Shown here in pieces: positions 24,565 to 32,797 of a stretch of DNA of 64,000 nt. The DNA is from Streptomyces iakyrus (GTDB lineage: Bacteria > Actinomycetota > Actinomycetes > Streptomycetales > Streptomycetaceae): the NCBI RefSeq assembly GCF_000717055.1, contig NZ_JNXI01000003.1, forward strand, positions 248,001 through 312,000, read 5' to 3'. The stretch's first letter is position 1. The number at the start of each line of letters is the position of its first letter. The notes beneath the pieces were generated by a model, which was not told the DNA's origin, made no database searches, and was given only the letters and a program-made list of their open reading frames with translations. Both the position numbers and the translations under genes were made by a program.

Positions 24565-25932
24565 GTGCTGCGAGTCGCCGTCGTAGGCTCCGGGCCGAGC
24601 GGGTGCTACACCGCCCAGAGCCTCGTCCAGCTGGACCCCGAGGTGCGCGTCGACGTCCTGGACCGGCTGCCGTGCCCGTACGGTCTCGTCCGCTACGGCG
24701 TGGCACCCGATCACGAGAAGATCAAGTCGTTGCAGAACACCCTGCGGACGGTCCTGGAGCACGACCGGGTCCGGTTCCTCGGCGGCGTGCAGATCGGCCC
24801 CGGGGGTGTGCGGGTCGACCGGTTGCGGGAGCTCTTCCACGCGGTGGTCTACTGCGTGGGCGCCGCCACCGACCGGCGGCTGGGCATCCCCGGGGAGGAC
24901 CTGCCGGGAAGCTGGTCGGCGACGCAGTTCGTGTCCTGGTACAGCGCCCACCCGGACGCCGTGGACGCCGGATTCCTGCGGGACGCCCGGTCGGCCGTGG
25001 TCATCGGGGTGGGGAACGTCGCCGTGGACGTCACGCGGATGCTGGCCCGGGGACTGGCCGAGCTCACCCCGACCGACATGCCGCAGGCGGCCCTGACGGC
25101 CCTGGCCGAGAGCCGGGTGACCGAGATCCACATGGTGGGCCGGCGCGGTCCGTCCCAGGCCCGGTTCACCACCAAGGAGCTGCGCGAACTGGGCACCCTG
25201 CCGGAGACCGACGTGGTCGTGGACCCGGCGGAGCTGGCCCTGGACCCGGATTACACGGACCCCTCCGCGCTGCCCGCCCCGCAGCGCCGCAACGTGGAGG
25301 TCCTGCGCGGCTGGGCCGGGACACCCCCGACAGGCGCCCCGCGCCGCATCCGCCTCCGGTTCTTCCTCCGCCCGGCCGAACTGCTCGCCGAGCGGGGGCG
25401 CGTGGGCGCGGTGCGGTTCGAGCGGACGGCGCCGGACGGCCACGGCGGCGTGACGGGCACGGGCCGCCACGAGGTCGTCGAGGGACAGCTGGTCCTGCGC
25501 TCGGTGGGCTACCGCGGGGTCCCCCTGGAGGGCCTTCCGTTCGATCCGGCCACCGGCACCGTCCCGAACCGGTCCGGCCGTGTCCTGCGCGGGGGCGTCG
25601 TGACTCCGGGCGAGTACGTGGCGGGCTGGATCAAGCGGGGCCCCACGGGCGTCATCGGCACGAACCGCCCCTGCGCGAAGGAGACGGCCACGGCGCTCCT
25701 GGAGGACGCGCCGGCCCTCGCCCTGCGGGCCGTGCCCGACGACCCCCTCCCGGCCCTGCGCGCGGCGGGGACCGACCCGGTCGCCTGGCAGGGCTGGCAG
25801 TCGATCGAGCGGGCGGAGGCGGAACTGGGAGCCTCGCTGGGCCGCGGAGTGGTCAAACTCCCGGACTGGCAGTCGCTGTTGCAGGCCGCAACGGGCAAGG
25901 CTCCTTGGCCCCATGGAGATCTGGCCCCGTAG
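24565..25932 (+). CDS. Ferredoxin-NADP+ reductase (adrenodoxin-reductase type, FprA-like)
   Basis: 455 aa from GTG 24565, with AAGGAG upstream. FAD loop VAVVGSGPSGCYTAQSL (3-19), NADP loop VVIGVGNVAVDVTRMLA (about 152-168) and the late conserved block GWIKRGPTGVIGTNRPCAKE, which closes the FAD site. It moves electrons from NADPH to a ferredoxin, usually serving cytochrome P450s or other mono-oxygenases. No P450 or ferredoxin is adjacent. The C-terminal third is shorter and more Pro-rich than in mycobacterial FprA. It is monocistronic. Confidence 0.92.
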   Translation: MLRVAVVGSGPSGCYTAQSLVQLDPEVRVDVLDRLPCPYGLVRYGVAPDHEKIKSLQNTLRTVLEHDRVRFLGGVQIGPGGVRVDRLRELFHAVVYCVGAATDRRLGIPGEDLPGSWSATQFVSWYSAHPDAVDAGFLRDARSAVVIGVGNVAVDVTRMLARGLAELTPTDMPQAALTALAESRVTEIHMVGRRGPSQARFTTKELRELGTLPETDVVVDPAELALDPDYTDPSALPAPQRRNVEVLRGWAGTPPTGAPRRIRLRFFLRPAELLAERGRVGAVRFERTAPDGHGGVTGTGRHEVVEGQLVLRSVGYRGVPLEGLPFDPATGTVPNRSGRVLRGGVVTPGEYVAGWIKRGPTGVIGTNRPCAKETATALLEDAPALALRAVPDDPLPALRAAGTDPVAWQGWQSIERAEAELGASLGRGVVKLPDWQSLLQAATGKAPWPHGDLAP

Positions 25933-26025
25933 CCCCTTGCACGCTGGGCGCCGATCGGGGCGGGGATGTAACGCCGCGCCCGGCACAGCGCCAGAGCCAC
26001 GTGGGCCGCACGCCCCGCAGGCCTC

Positions 26026-26376
26026 TCAGTCGCCCAGACGGACGGCCTGCCGGTCTGCCGCGGCGAGCAGGGCACCCATGAACCCCGGGAACAGCTCGTC
26101 GAGCTCGTCCCGCCGCAGCCCGTTCATCTTGGCCGTCCCCCGGTACACCTGCCGGATCACCCCGCTCTCCCGGAGCACCCGGAAATGGTGGGTGGTGGTC
26201 GACTTGGTGACGGGCAGCTCGAAGTCCGAGCAGGACAACTCACCCCGCGCACCGGCCAGTTCCCGCACGATTCGCAGCCGCATCGGATCCGAGAGCGCGT
26301 GCAGCACCCCCTCCAGCCGGATCTCGTCACGCGCGGGATGCGGCAGGTCACGACTGCTGACGGCGGGCGACGACAC
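26026..26376 (-). CDS. ArsR family transcriptional regulator
   Basis: 116 aa from GTG 26376, with GGAG upstream. Winged HTH: LHALSDPMRLRIVRELA, then SCSDFELPVTKSTTTHHFRVLRESGVI as the recognition region (about 50-76). The Cys-x-Cys metal motif of true ArsR/SmtB is absent, so the signal is probably not a heavy metal. It is divergent from the old yellow enzyme gene across two identical-type operators, so it most likely controls that gene and itself. Related regulators respond to electrophiles or redox state. Confidence 0.9.
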   Translation of the reverse strand: MSSPAVSSRDLPHPARDEIRLEGVLHALSDPMRLRIVRELAGARGELSCSDFELPVTKSTTTHHFRVLRESGVIRQVYRGTAKMNGLRRDELDELFPGFMGALLAAADRQAVRLGD

Positions 26377-26407
26377 GGCGGCTCCACTTCCTCGGGAGCT
26401 CCCATGG

Positions 26408-26423
26408 TACGAGAACCCTCGTA
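26408..26423. promoter_or_regulatory. Operator 1 between ArsR and OYE genes
   Basis: TACGAG-AACC-CTCGTA has perfect 6-bp arms and a 4-base spacer. It has the same architecture as the site at 26442-26457, centre 34 bp away, and lies nearer the ArsR start. Confidence 0.7.
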
Positions 26424-26441
26424 GTTTGACATCTGCCGTAC

Positions 26442-26457
26442 TACGATGCCTATCGTA
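26442..26457. promoter_or_regulatory. Operator 2 between ArsR and OYE genes
   Basis: TACGAT-GCCT-ATCGTA has perfect 6-bp arms and a 4-base spacer, nearer the OYE start. The shared consensus TACGAN-N4-NTCGTA makes binding by the divergent ArsR protein very likely. Confidence 0.7.
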
Positions 26458-26494
26458 CGAGTCGACATCGGCCCCGTGACGAATGGAGTCCGCC

Positions 26495-27574
26495 GTGACC
26501 GCGCTCTTCGAGCCCTTCACCCTGCGCGAGCTGACGATCCCGAACCGCGTGTGGATGCCCCCGATGTGCCAGTACTCGGCGGCGCCGGAGGGCCAGGAGA
26601 CCGGGGCCCCCACCGACTGGCACTTCGCGCACTACGCCGCCCGCGCCACCGGCGGCACTGGCCTGATCATCGTCGAGGCGACCGCGGTGTCCCCGCAGGG
26701 CCGCATCTCCCCCTACGACCTCGGCATCTGGAACGACACGCAGGTCGAGGCGTTCCGTCGCATCACCCGTTTCCTCACCGCGCAGGGCACGGTGCCGGCG
26801 ATCCAGCTCGCCCACGCGGGCCGCAAGGCCTCCACGGACCGCCCCTGGAAGGGCGGCGCTCCGGTCGGTCCGGACGAGCACGGCTGGCAGCCCGTCGCCC
26901 CGAGCCCGCTCGCCTTCGACGACCGGCACCCGGTCCCGGACGAGCTGACCACCGGCCAGATCAAGGACGTGGTCGAGCAGTTCGCCGCCGCGGCCCGCCG
27001 CGCGCTCGCCGCCGGTTTCGAGATCGCCGAGATCCACGGCGCCCACGGCTACCTGATCAACGAGTTCCTCTCCCCGCACTCCAACCACCGCACCGACGCC
27101 TACGGCGGCTCGTACGAGAACCGCACCCGCTTCGCCCTCGAAGTCGTCGACGCCGTACGGGAGGTCTGGCCGGACGACAAGCCGCTGTTCTTCCGCGTCT
27201 CGGCGACCGAGTGGCTCGAGGACGGCGGCTGGACCGCGGACGACACGGTCCGTTTCGCCGCCGACCTGCGGGCCCACGGCATCGACCTGCTGGACGTCTC
27301 CACCGGCGGCAACGCCTCCGGCGTCCGCATCCCCACGGCCCCCGGCTACCAGGTGCCCTTCGCCGCCCGGGTGCGCAACGAGACGTCCCTTCCGGTCGCC
27401 GCCGTCGGACTCATCACCGACGTCGAGCAGGCCGAGAAAATCCTGGCCAACGGCGAGGCGGACGCGGTCCTGCTGGGCCGGGAGCTGCTGCGCAGCCCCT
27501 CGTGGGCGCGGCACGCGGCACGGGAACTCGGCGGTGAGGTGCGGGTGCCGGACCAGTACCACCGGTCGGTCTGA
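26495..27574 (+). CDS. Old yellow enzyme (NADH:flavin oxidoreductase, YqjM type)
   Basis: 359 aa from GTG 26495, which has GGAG six bases upstream; ATG 26483 is in frame but lacks one. It is a TIM barrel binding FMN. Visible are MPPMCQYSA with the YqjM-type redox Cys (near residue 25), QLAHAGRKAS, the substrate-binding H-x-x-H in HGAHGYLINEFLSPHSN, and VAAVGLI before the phosphate-binding end. It reduces activated C=C bonds of enones and other electrophiles with NAD(P)H. Its control by the divergent ArsR suggests induction by reactive electrophiles. Confidence 0.94.
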   Translation: MTALFEPFTLRELTIPNRVWMPPMCQYSAAPEGQETGAPTDWHFAHYAARATGGTGLIIVEATAVSPQGRISPYDLGIWNDTQVEAFRRITRFLTAQGTVPAIQLAHAGRKASTDRPWKGGAPVGPDEHGWQPVAPSPLAFDDRHPVPDELTTGQIKDVVEQFAAAARRALAAGFEIAEIHGAHGYLINEFLSPHSNHRTDAYGGSYENRTRFALEVVDAVREVWPDDKPLFFRVSATEWLEDGGWTADDTVRFAADLRAHGIDLLDVSTGGNASGVRIPTAPGYQVPFAARVRNETSLPVAAVGLITDVEQAEKILANGEADAVLLGRELLRSPSWARHAARELGGEVRVPDQYHRSV

Positions 27575-27595
27575 TCCGGCATCCCGTGAGGTACG

Positions 27596-28957
27596 TCAAC
27601 CGGCCGCGCACGCCGTTCCGTTGAGCGTGAACGCGGCCGGGGCGGCGCTGTTGCCGCCGTGACTCGCCTGGTAGCCGATGCTCACGCTCGCGCCCGGCGC
27701 GATGGTGCCGTTGTACGCGGCACTGGTGGCGGTGACCGCCCCGGACGACGGCGTGCACGTGGCGCCCCAGCCCCCCGTGACCGTCTGCCCCGCGGGCAGC
27801 GTGAAGCCGAGTCTCCAGCCGTCGACGGCCGTCGTGCCGGTGTTGGTGAGGGTCAGGGAGGCGGTCAGGCCGGTGTTCCAGGCGTTCACCGACGCCTTCA
27901 CCCTGCACGCGCCGGGCTGGGGCTGGGGAGCCGGGCCCGAGCCGTCCAGGCCGAAGAAGGTGAGCACGCGGGACGCCATGCCCTGGACGTAGAGGTTGTG
28001 GCCGACGCCCTGGAGGCTGACGGCCTCCACGGGGGCCCGGTCACCCGTGCCGCCGTAGCGGGTGCGGATCCAGCCGGTCTGGGGCGTGTCGGTGCCGGTG
28101 GGCGTCTGGCTCACGCCCTGCACGTTCGTCCACTGCTTGATCTGCTCCCCGAAGTTGGGGTAGCGCAGGACGTCGTCCTGGGTGCCGTGCCAGATCTGCA
28201 TCCGGGGCCGGGGGCCGGTGTAGCCGGGGTACGCGCCCCGGACCAGGTCGCCCCACTCCTTCGGGGTACGGGTGTTCGTGCCGCCCGAGCAGGCGCTGTT
28301 CCACTCGGAGCCGTCGGTCGTGGCGAAACAGCCGAACGGGACGCCCGAGAAGGCGGCGCCCGCCGCGAACACGTCCGGGTAGTCCCCGAGCAGGACGTTC
28401 GTCATCATCGCGCCGGAGGAGATGCCGGTGGCGAACACCCGGCCGGTGTCGGCGTCGTAGGTGCGGGTGACCCAGTCGATCATCGACTTGATGCCGACGG
28501 GGTCGCTGCCGCCGCCGCGGCGCAGGGCCTGAGGCGAGGAGACGTCGAAGCACTTGCTGCTGCGGGTGACGGACGGGTAGAGCACGATGAATCCGTACCG
28601 GTCGGCGAGCGTGTCGTACTCGGTGCCGTTGTACATGTCCGGGCCCGAGCCGGTGCACCAGTGCACGGCGACCACGACGGCCGGCTTCGGCGTGACGCTC
28701 TCCGGCACGTACAGGTACATGCGCAGGTTGCTGGGGTTGGTTCCGAAGTCCCTCACTTCGGTGAGTGTCGCGGCGGGCACGGCCGCGGAACGGACGGAGT
28801 CGCGGGCCGGCTCGCCGGCGACGGCCGCGGGCGCGGTGAGCGCGGTGGCCGTGAGCAGCGAGAGCAGCGCGGCGACGAGCCCGAGGAGTGCCGGCCACGG
28901 GCGTCTCCTCGTGGTGGGGCGGGCGGTGGCGGGCACGTCCGGGTTCCTTCGGTTCAT
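27596..28957 (-). CDS. Secreted PHB-depolymerase-family esterase with CBM2
   Basis: 453 aa. The basic N-terminus and long hydrophobic signal end near residue 47. The catalytic domain (about 65-340) is an alpha/beta hydrolase of the PHB-depolymerase/CE1-like family with the nucleophile elbow GISSGAMM and VAVHWCTGSG before it. The last ~100 residues (from ACRVKASVNAWNTGLTASLT) are a family 2 cellulose-binding module. It probably removes acetyl or feruloyl groups from hemicellulose while bound to cellulose. A CebR-like box 63 bp upstream supports plant-polysaccharide control. It is divergent from pectate lyase. Confidence 0.9.
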   Translation of the reverse strand: MNRRNPDVPATARPTTRRRPWPALLGLVAALLSLLTATALTAPAAVAGEPARDSVRSAAVPAATLTEVRDFGTNPSNLRMYLYVPESVTPKPAVVVAVHWCTGSGPDMYNGTEYDTLADRYGFIVLYPSVTRSSKCFDVSSPQALRRGGGSDPVGIKSMIDWVTRTYDADTGRVFATGISSGAMMTNVLLGDYPDVFAAGAAFSGVPFGCFATTDGSEWNSACSGGTNTRTPKEWGDLVRGAYPGYTGPRPRMQIWHGTQDDVLRYPNFGEQIKQWTNVQGVSQTPTGTDTPQTGWIRTRYGGTGDRAPVEAVSLQGVGHNLYVQGMASRVLTFFGLDGSGPAPQPQPGACRVKASVNAWNTGLTASLTLTNTGTTAVDGWRLGFTLPAGQTVTGGWGATCTPSSGAVTATSAAYNGTIAPGASVSIGYQASHGGNSAAPAAFTLNGTACAAG

Positions 28958-29019
28958 CGACTCGCCCTCTCATGAAGGGAAGCGGTCCGTTCGGCATGGT
29001 GACATGGACATGGCCCGCA

Positions 29020-29033
29020 TGGAAGCGCTCCCA
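29020..29033. promoter_or_regulatory. CebR-like operator TGGAAGCGCTCCCA
   Basis: It differs at one base from the 14-bp CebR/CelR palindrome TGGGAGCGCTCCCA that represses cellulase and cellobiose-uptake genes in Streptomyces until cellobiose is present. It is placed to control the esterase-CBM2 gene and possibly the lyase. Confidence 0.75.
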
Positions 29034-29083
29034 CACGGTCGGCGGCCTGACCGGGAGCGGCCGAAAGTGTTCTGCGCGAGGCG

Positions 29084-29112
29084 TTGACTAGAAAGCGCTT
29101 GCCCCCTACGTT
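29084..29112 (+). promoter_or_regulatory. Pectate lyase promoter with embedded LacI-type operator
   Basis: TTGACT (29084-29089) and TACGTT (29107-29112) are separated by an ideal 17-base spacer. That spacer contains GAAAGCGCTTGC (29091-29102), whose AAGCGCTT core is the centre of many LacI-family operators. A repressor bound there would block RNA polymerase directly. Confidence 0.65.
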
Positions 29113-29292
29113 CCGTTCAGCAGTGTGACCCGTCGGCGCAAACGGGGCACGTTCAGCGCACACATTCAGCAGATGCGTGAACGATGTTCATGCACATGGT
29201 CGACCGGGCTCTACGAAGACACCCCCCACGGGGCGCCCGGGCGCCGGAGGCCCCGAACCCCCATCCGCCCCCACGACAGAAGGAATCGGGAC

Positions 29293-30081
29293 ATGACTTC
29301 TGCGACACGTCCGCGCGCCCGCAGGCGCGCACTGACCGGCGCACTGGCCGCACTCGGCCTGTCGGTTGGCATGATCATGACCACCAACGCGCCCACCGCC
29401 AGTGCCGCGACCTGGCCGACCCCCAACGGCAGCCAGGGCACCTCGTCCACCATCTCCGTGTCCGGCACCAAGGACTACGGGATGAAGCGGTACTACGGCA
29501 CCGGCGAACTGGCCGGTGACGGTCAGGAGGAGGGTCAGGACCCGATCTTCAGGCTCGCGGACGGCGCGGTGCTGAAGAACGTCATCCTGGGCGCCCCCGC
29601 GGCCGACGGCATCCACTGCGAGGGCAGCTGCACGCTGCAGAACGTCTGGTGGGAGGACGTCGGCGAGGACGCCGCCACCTTCCGCGGCGGCAACGGCGCC
29701 ACCTACCAGGTGATCGGCGGCGGCGCGAAGAAGGCGGCCGACAAGGTCTTCCAGCACAACGGCGGCGGCACGCTGACCATCTCCAACTTCGCGGTGCAGG
29801 AGTTCAAGACGCTCTACCGCTCCTGCGGTGACTGCTCCACGCAGTACACGCGCAAGGTCAACCTCAACACCGTCGACGTGACCGGCACCGGCTCCACCGC
29901 GCGGCTCGTCGGCATCAACGTCAACCGCAACGACGTGGCGACCCTGCGGAACATCACGATCCGCAACGACTCCGGGCGCAAGGTCGTGCCCTGCCAGAAG
30001 TACAACAACAACACCGCCGTCGGCTCGGGACCCGACAGCAAGAACTGCCTCTACTCCACCTCGGACATCACCTACAGGTAG
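29293..30081 (+). CDS. Secreted pectate lyase, family PL3
   Basis: 262 aa. A basic start (TRPRARRR) and a hydrophobic stretch end near ASAATWP (~38). The mature domain matches PL3 pectate lyases: ISVSGTKDYGMKRYYG, EGQDPIFRLADGAVLKNVILG (the family block, about 78-98), ADGIHCEGSCTLQNVWWEDVGEDAATF, and C-terminal basic and cysteine residues. PL3 enzymes cut polygalacturonate by Ca2+-assisted beta-elimination. AAGGAA precedes ATG 29293. It is probably induced by plant sugars through the upstream operators. Confidence 0.94.
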   Translation: MTSATRPRARRRALTGALAALGLSVGMIMTTNAPTASAATWPTPNGSQGTSSTISVSGTKDYGMKRYYGTGELAGDGQEEGQDPIFRLADGAVLKNVILGAPAADGIHCEGSCTLQNVWWEDVGEDAATFRGGNGATYQVIGGGAKKAADKVFQHNGGGTLTISNFAVQEFKTLYRSCGDCSTQYTRKVNLNTVDVTGTGSTARLVGINVNRNDVATLRNITIRNDSGRKVVPCQKYNNNTAVGSGPDSKNCLYSTSDITYR

Positions 30082-30113
30082 TCCCGGGCGGTTTCTTCCC
30101 CCCACGGTGAAGC

Positions 30114-30153
30114 CGGCCGTGCGGAGTGTCCCGGCGGGCGCTGCGCACGGCCG
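30114..30153. terminator. Shared hairpin terminator, pectate lyase / PaaX
   Basis: CGGCCGTGCG (30114-30123) pairs perfectly with CGCACGGCCG (30144-30153) between two convergent stop codons. There is no T-run, as is common in Streptomyces. Confidence 0.6.
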
Positions 30154-30159
30154 TTCGCG

Positions 30160-30918
30160 TCAGGTGCCGTGCACCCGCGCGCGTACCTCCCCGATCAGAT
30201 CCCGCTGGTAGTCGGTGTAGGCGGCGCGCAGTTCGGCGCCGGGCCAGCCGGCGGGCAGGAGCCCGGGCGGCAGCACGGGGTCGGCGAGCAGGTGCCGTAC
30301 GACGGCGGCGAAGGCGGTCAGGCGGCCGGCCGGGCCGGTCTCGCCGGCGATGTGCGCGAGCAGGGTTCGCGCCGTGGCGGACCAGTCCTGGAGCGGCCAC
30401 AGCGTTTCCGCCAGTTCGCCCGGGGGCCGGGCGGGGCGGGCCGTGTAGTGCTGCACCACCCGGTCCAGGTCGCCGGGGAGGGCACGGGTCAGGTTGGCCG
30501 GCCGCAGCCAGACGCCCTCGCGGAGTTCGGCGAGCCGGAGGGCGGTCAGCCTCGTGCGCAGCTCGGCGCGTTCGGCGGGGCCGCGTCCCGTCGCGGTGAT
30601 CACGGCCATCTCCCAGTCGCCCTTCCACGCGCGCGTGCGCGGGTGCACGGCGTCGTCCTGGCGGCGCTGGCGGTCCAGCAGCCGGTCGCTGAGGCGGTAG
30701 CCGCCGTCCGTACGCCGCAGGTCTCCGGCGGCCACCATCCGGCTGAGCGCGGCCCGCAGGGTCGAGCCGCCGACGTCGAATCCCTCCACGAGCCGCGCCA
30801 GTTCCCTGGCCGGCAGCTCGGGGGGATGTGCCCCGAGCAGCAGGCTCAGCACGACCGACCGCGCGGACAGCGGCCGCAGATCGAGGGCGCCGGGCCGCGC
30901 CGGGACGTTCATCGGCAT
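30160..30918 (-). CDS. PaaX-family transcriptional regulator
   Basis: 252 aa from ATG 30918 (in-frame alternatives at 30924 GTG and 30912 ATG). PaaX-type N-terminal winged helix: LSLLLGAHPPELPARELARL, then STLRAALSRMVAAGDLRR (about 52-69). The middle and C-terminal domains have GDWEMAVITATGRGPAERAELR and a long helical tail, as in the phenylacetyl-CoA-responsive repressor. It is divergent from an AidB-like acyl-CoA dehydrogenase, which it most likely controls through the inverted repeat between them. Confidence 0.88.
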   Translation of the reverse strand: MPMNVPARPGALDLRPLSARSVVLSLLLGAHPPELPARELARLVEGFDVGGSTLRAALSRMVAAGDLRRTDGGYRLSDRLLDRQRRQDDAVHPRTRAWKGDWEMAVITATGRGPAERAELRTRLTALRLAELREGVWLRPANLTRALPGDLDRVVQHYTARPARPPGELAETLWPLQDWSATARTLLAHIAGETGPAGRLTAFAAVVRHLLADPVLPPGLLPAGWPGAELRAAYTDYQRDLIGEVRARVHGT

Positions 30919-30946
30919 GGTCACGTACTGTACGCGGCACCGTTCG

Positions 30947-30986
30947 GTGTTGCAGCATTGCTGCGACCGCAGCCATAGTGCAACAC
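30947..30986. promoter_or_regulatory. Spaced inverted repeat between PaaX and AidB-like genes
   Basis: GTGTTGCA (30947-30954) and TGCAACAC (30979-30986) are perfect 8-bp arms. Between them lie overlapping smaller symmetric elements (GCAGCA-T-TGCTGC and GCTGC-GACC-GCAGC). The right arm ends eight bases before the dehydrogenase start, so binding would block both genes. Confidence 0.55.
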
Positions 30987-30993
30987 TCGTGGC

Positions 30994-32661
30994 ATGGTCT
31001 CCACACCGGACGGACATCAGGCGGGATCCGCCACGCACGACGTCACCAACCAGGCCCCGCCCCTCACCCCTTACGACGCCTCCGACGACACGGCGCTGCT
31101 GGAGGGGCTGCGGCGGGAGGGCGCCGGGTGGGCCGAGGAGGACCTGCGGCGTCTCGGCCGCCAGGCCGGCAGCACCCAGGTGCGGGAGTGGGCCGACCTT
31201 GCCAACCGGCACGAGCCGGAGCTGCGCACCCACGACCGGTACGGCAACCGCGTCGACGAGGTCGAGTTCCACCCCAGCTGGCACCACCTGATGCGCACGG
31301 CGGTCGCGGAGGGCCTGGCCGCCTCGCCCTGGGCGGACGACCGGCCCGGCGCCCACGTCGCGAGGACCGCCGGCGGACTGGTCTGGGGCCACACCGAGGC
31401 GGGGCACGGCTGCCCCACGTCGATGACGTACGCCGCCGTCCCCGCGCTGCGCGCCCAGCCGGAGCTGGCGAAGCTCTACGAGCCGCTGCTGACCAGCCGG
31501 GAGTACGACCCGGTCCTGCGGGAGCCCACGGAGAAGCGGGGGCTGCTGGCGGGCATGGGGATGACGGAGAAGCAGGGCGGCTCCGACGTCCGGACGAACA
31601 CCACGACGGCCACGCCCACGGCCGAGCCCGGGGTGTACACGCTGCGCGGGCACAAGTGGTTCACCTCGGCGCCGATGTGCGACGTGTTCCTGGTCCTGGC
31701 GCAGGCTCCGGGCGGGCTGTCGTGCTTCCTGGTGCCGCGCGTGCTGCCCGACGGCACGCGCAACACCTTCCGCATCCAGCGGCTCAAGGACAAGCTGGGC
31801 AACCGGTCCAACGCCTCCTCCGAGCCCGAGTTCGACGGGACCGTGGCCTGGCTGGTCGGCCCCGAGGGGCAGGGCGTGAAGACCATCATCGAGATGGTCA
31901 ACTGCACCCGGCTGGACTGCGTGATGATGTCGGCGGCGCTGATGCGCACGACCCTCGTCGAGGCGGGGCACCATGCGCGCCACCGCAGCGCGTTCGGCGC
32001 ACGGCTCGTGGACCAGCCGCTGATGCGCAACGTTCTCGCCGATCTGGCGCTGGAGTCCGAGGCCGCCACGACGCTCACCCTGCGGCTGGCCGGAGCGGCC
32101 GACCGGGCGATCCGCGGGGACGAGGGTGAGGCCGCCTTCCGCCGGATCGCCACCGCCGTCGGCAAGTACTGGGTGACCAAGCGGGGCCCGGCGTTCACCG
32201 CGGAGGCCCTGGAATGCCTCGGCGGCAACGGCTACGTGGAGGACTCGGGCATGCCCCGGCACTACCGCGAGGCTCCCCTGCTGTCGATCTGGGAGGGGTC
32301 GGGGAACGTCAACGCCCTCGACGTGCTGCGGGCGCTGAGCCGCGAACCGGGCGCCGCCGAGGCCCTGTACGCCGAGCTCGATCTCGCCAAAGGAGCGGAC
32401 GCCCGGCTGGACGGGGCCGTGACGCGGCTCAGGGCGGGGCCGTCCGAGGCCTCGCAGACGACGGCACGCAGACTCGTGGAGCAGATGGCGCTGACGCTCC
32501 AGGCCTCCCTCCTCGTCCGGCAGGCCCCGCCGGCGGTGGCCGACGCGTTCTGCGCGACGCGGCTCGGGGGCGACTGGGGGCACGCGTTCGGGACGCTGCC
32601 CCGGACGGCGGGCCTGGACGCCATCGTGGAGCGGGCGCTGCCCGGCGGAGGGGCGGGCTGA
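30994..32661 (+). CDS. AidB-like acyl-CoA dehydrogenase family protein
   Basis: 555 aa, longer than normal acyl-CoA dehydrogenases and close to AidB. Flavin-site motifs are GMGMTEKQGGSDVR (about 187-200), HKWFTSAPMCDVFLVLAQ, RSAFGARLVDQPLMRNVLADL and the late AEALECLGGNGYVEDSGMPR. The N-terminal ~70 residues correspond to AidB's extra domain. AidB proteins bind FAD and DNA in the alkylation response. Control by a PaaX regulator instead suggests acyl-CoA or isovaleryl-type chemistry in Streptomyces. No ribosome site is visible, and the ATG is close to the operator, so the mRNA may be nearly leaderless. Confidence 0.9.
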   Translation: MVSTPDGHQAGSATHDVTNQAPPLTPYDASDDTALLEGLRREGAGWAEEDLRRLGRQAGSTQVREWADLANRHEPELRTHDRYGNRVDEVEFHPSWHHLMRTAVAEGLAASPWADDRPGAHVARTAGGLVWGHTEAGHGCPTSMTYAAVPALRAQPELAKLYEPLLTSREYDPVLREPTEKRGLLAGMGMTEKQGGSDVRTNTTTATPTAEPGVYTLRGHKWFTSAPMCDVFLVLAQAPGGLSCFLVPRVLPDGTRNTFRIQRLKDKLGNRSNASSEPEFDGTVAWLVGPEGQGVKTIIEMVNCTRLDCVMMSAALMRTTLVEAGHHARHRSAFGARLVDQPLMRNVLADLALESEAATTLTLRLAGAADRAIRGDEGEAAFRRIATAVGKYWVTKRGPAFTAEALECLGGNGYVEDSGMPRHYREAPLLSIWEGSGNVNALDVLRALSREPGAAEALYAELDLAKGADARLDGAVTRLRAGPSEASQTTARRLVEQMALTLQASLLVRQAPPAVADAFCATRLGGDWGHAFGTLPRTAGLDAIVERALPGGGAG

Positions 32662-32797
32662 CGGGGCAAGGCGCGCCGACTCGAACTCCAGCCATCGTGC
32701 GCACAGTTCGCGCACAGTCACCTCCCGGTTCCGCTTCGTTGTCAGTGCGTTGGTGCAGACTCCCCGTCAGATGGCACATCGTCTGGGGGAGGACAAG

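Larger units (their letters stand above)
28958..29292. other. 335-bp divergent regulatory region, esterase / pectate lyase
   Basis: This gap contains no gene I can support. It holds a CebR-type box (29020-29033), the pectate-lyase promoter with an internal LacI-type operator (29084-29112) and a ~180-base leader for the lyase. The rest shows no further clear signal. Confidence 0.7.

Noticed and set aside
30160..32721. An apparent 853-aa fusion upstream of PaaX
   Set aside because: The PaaX frame simply stays open backward through the antisense of the AidB-like gene. Homology starts at the PaaX N-terminus near 30918.
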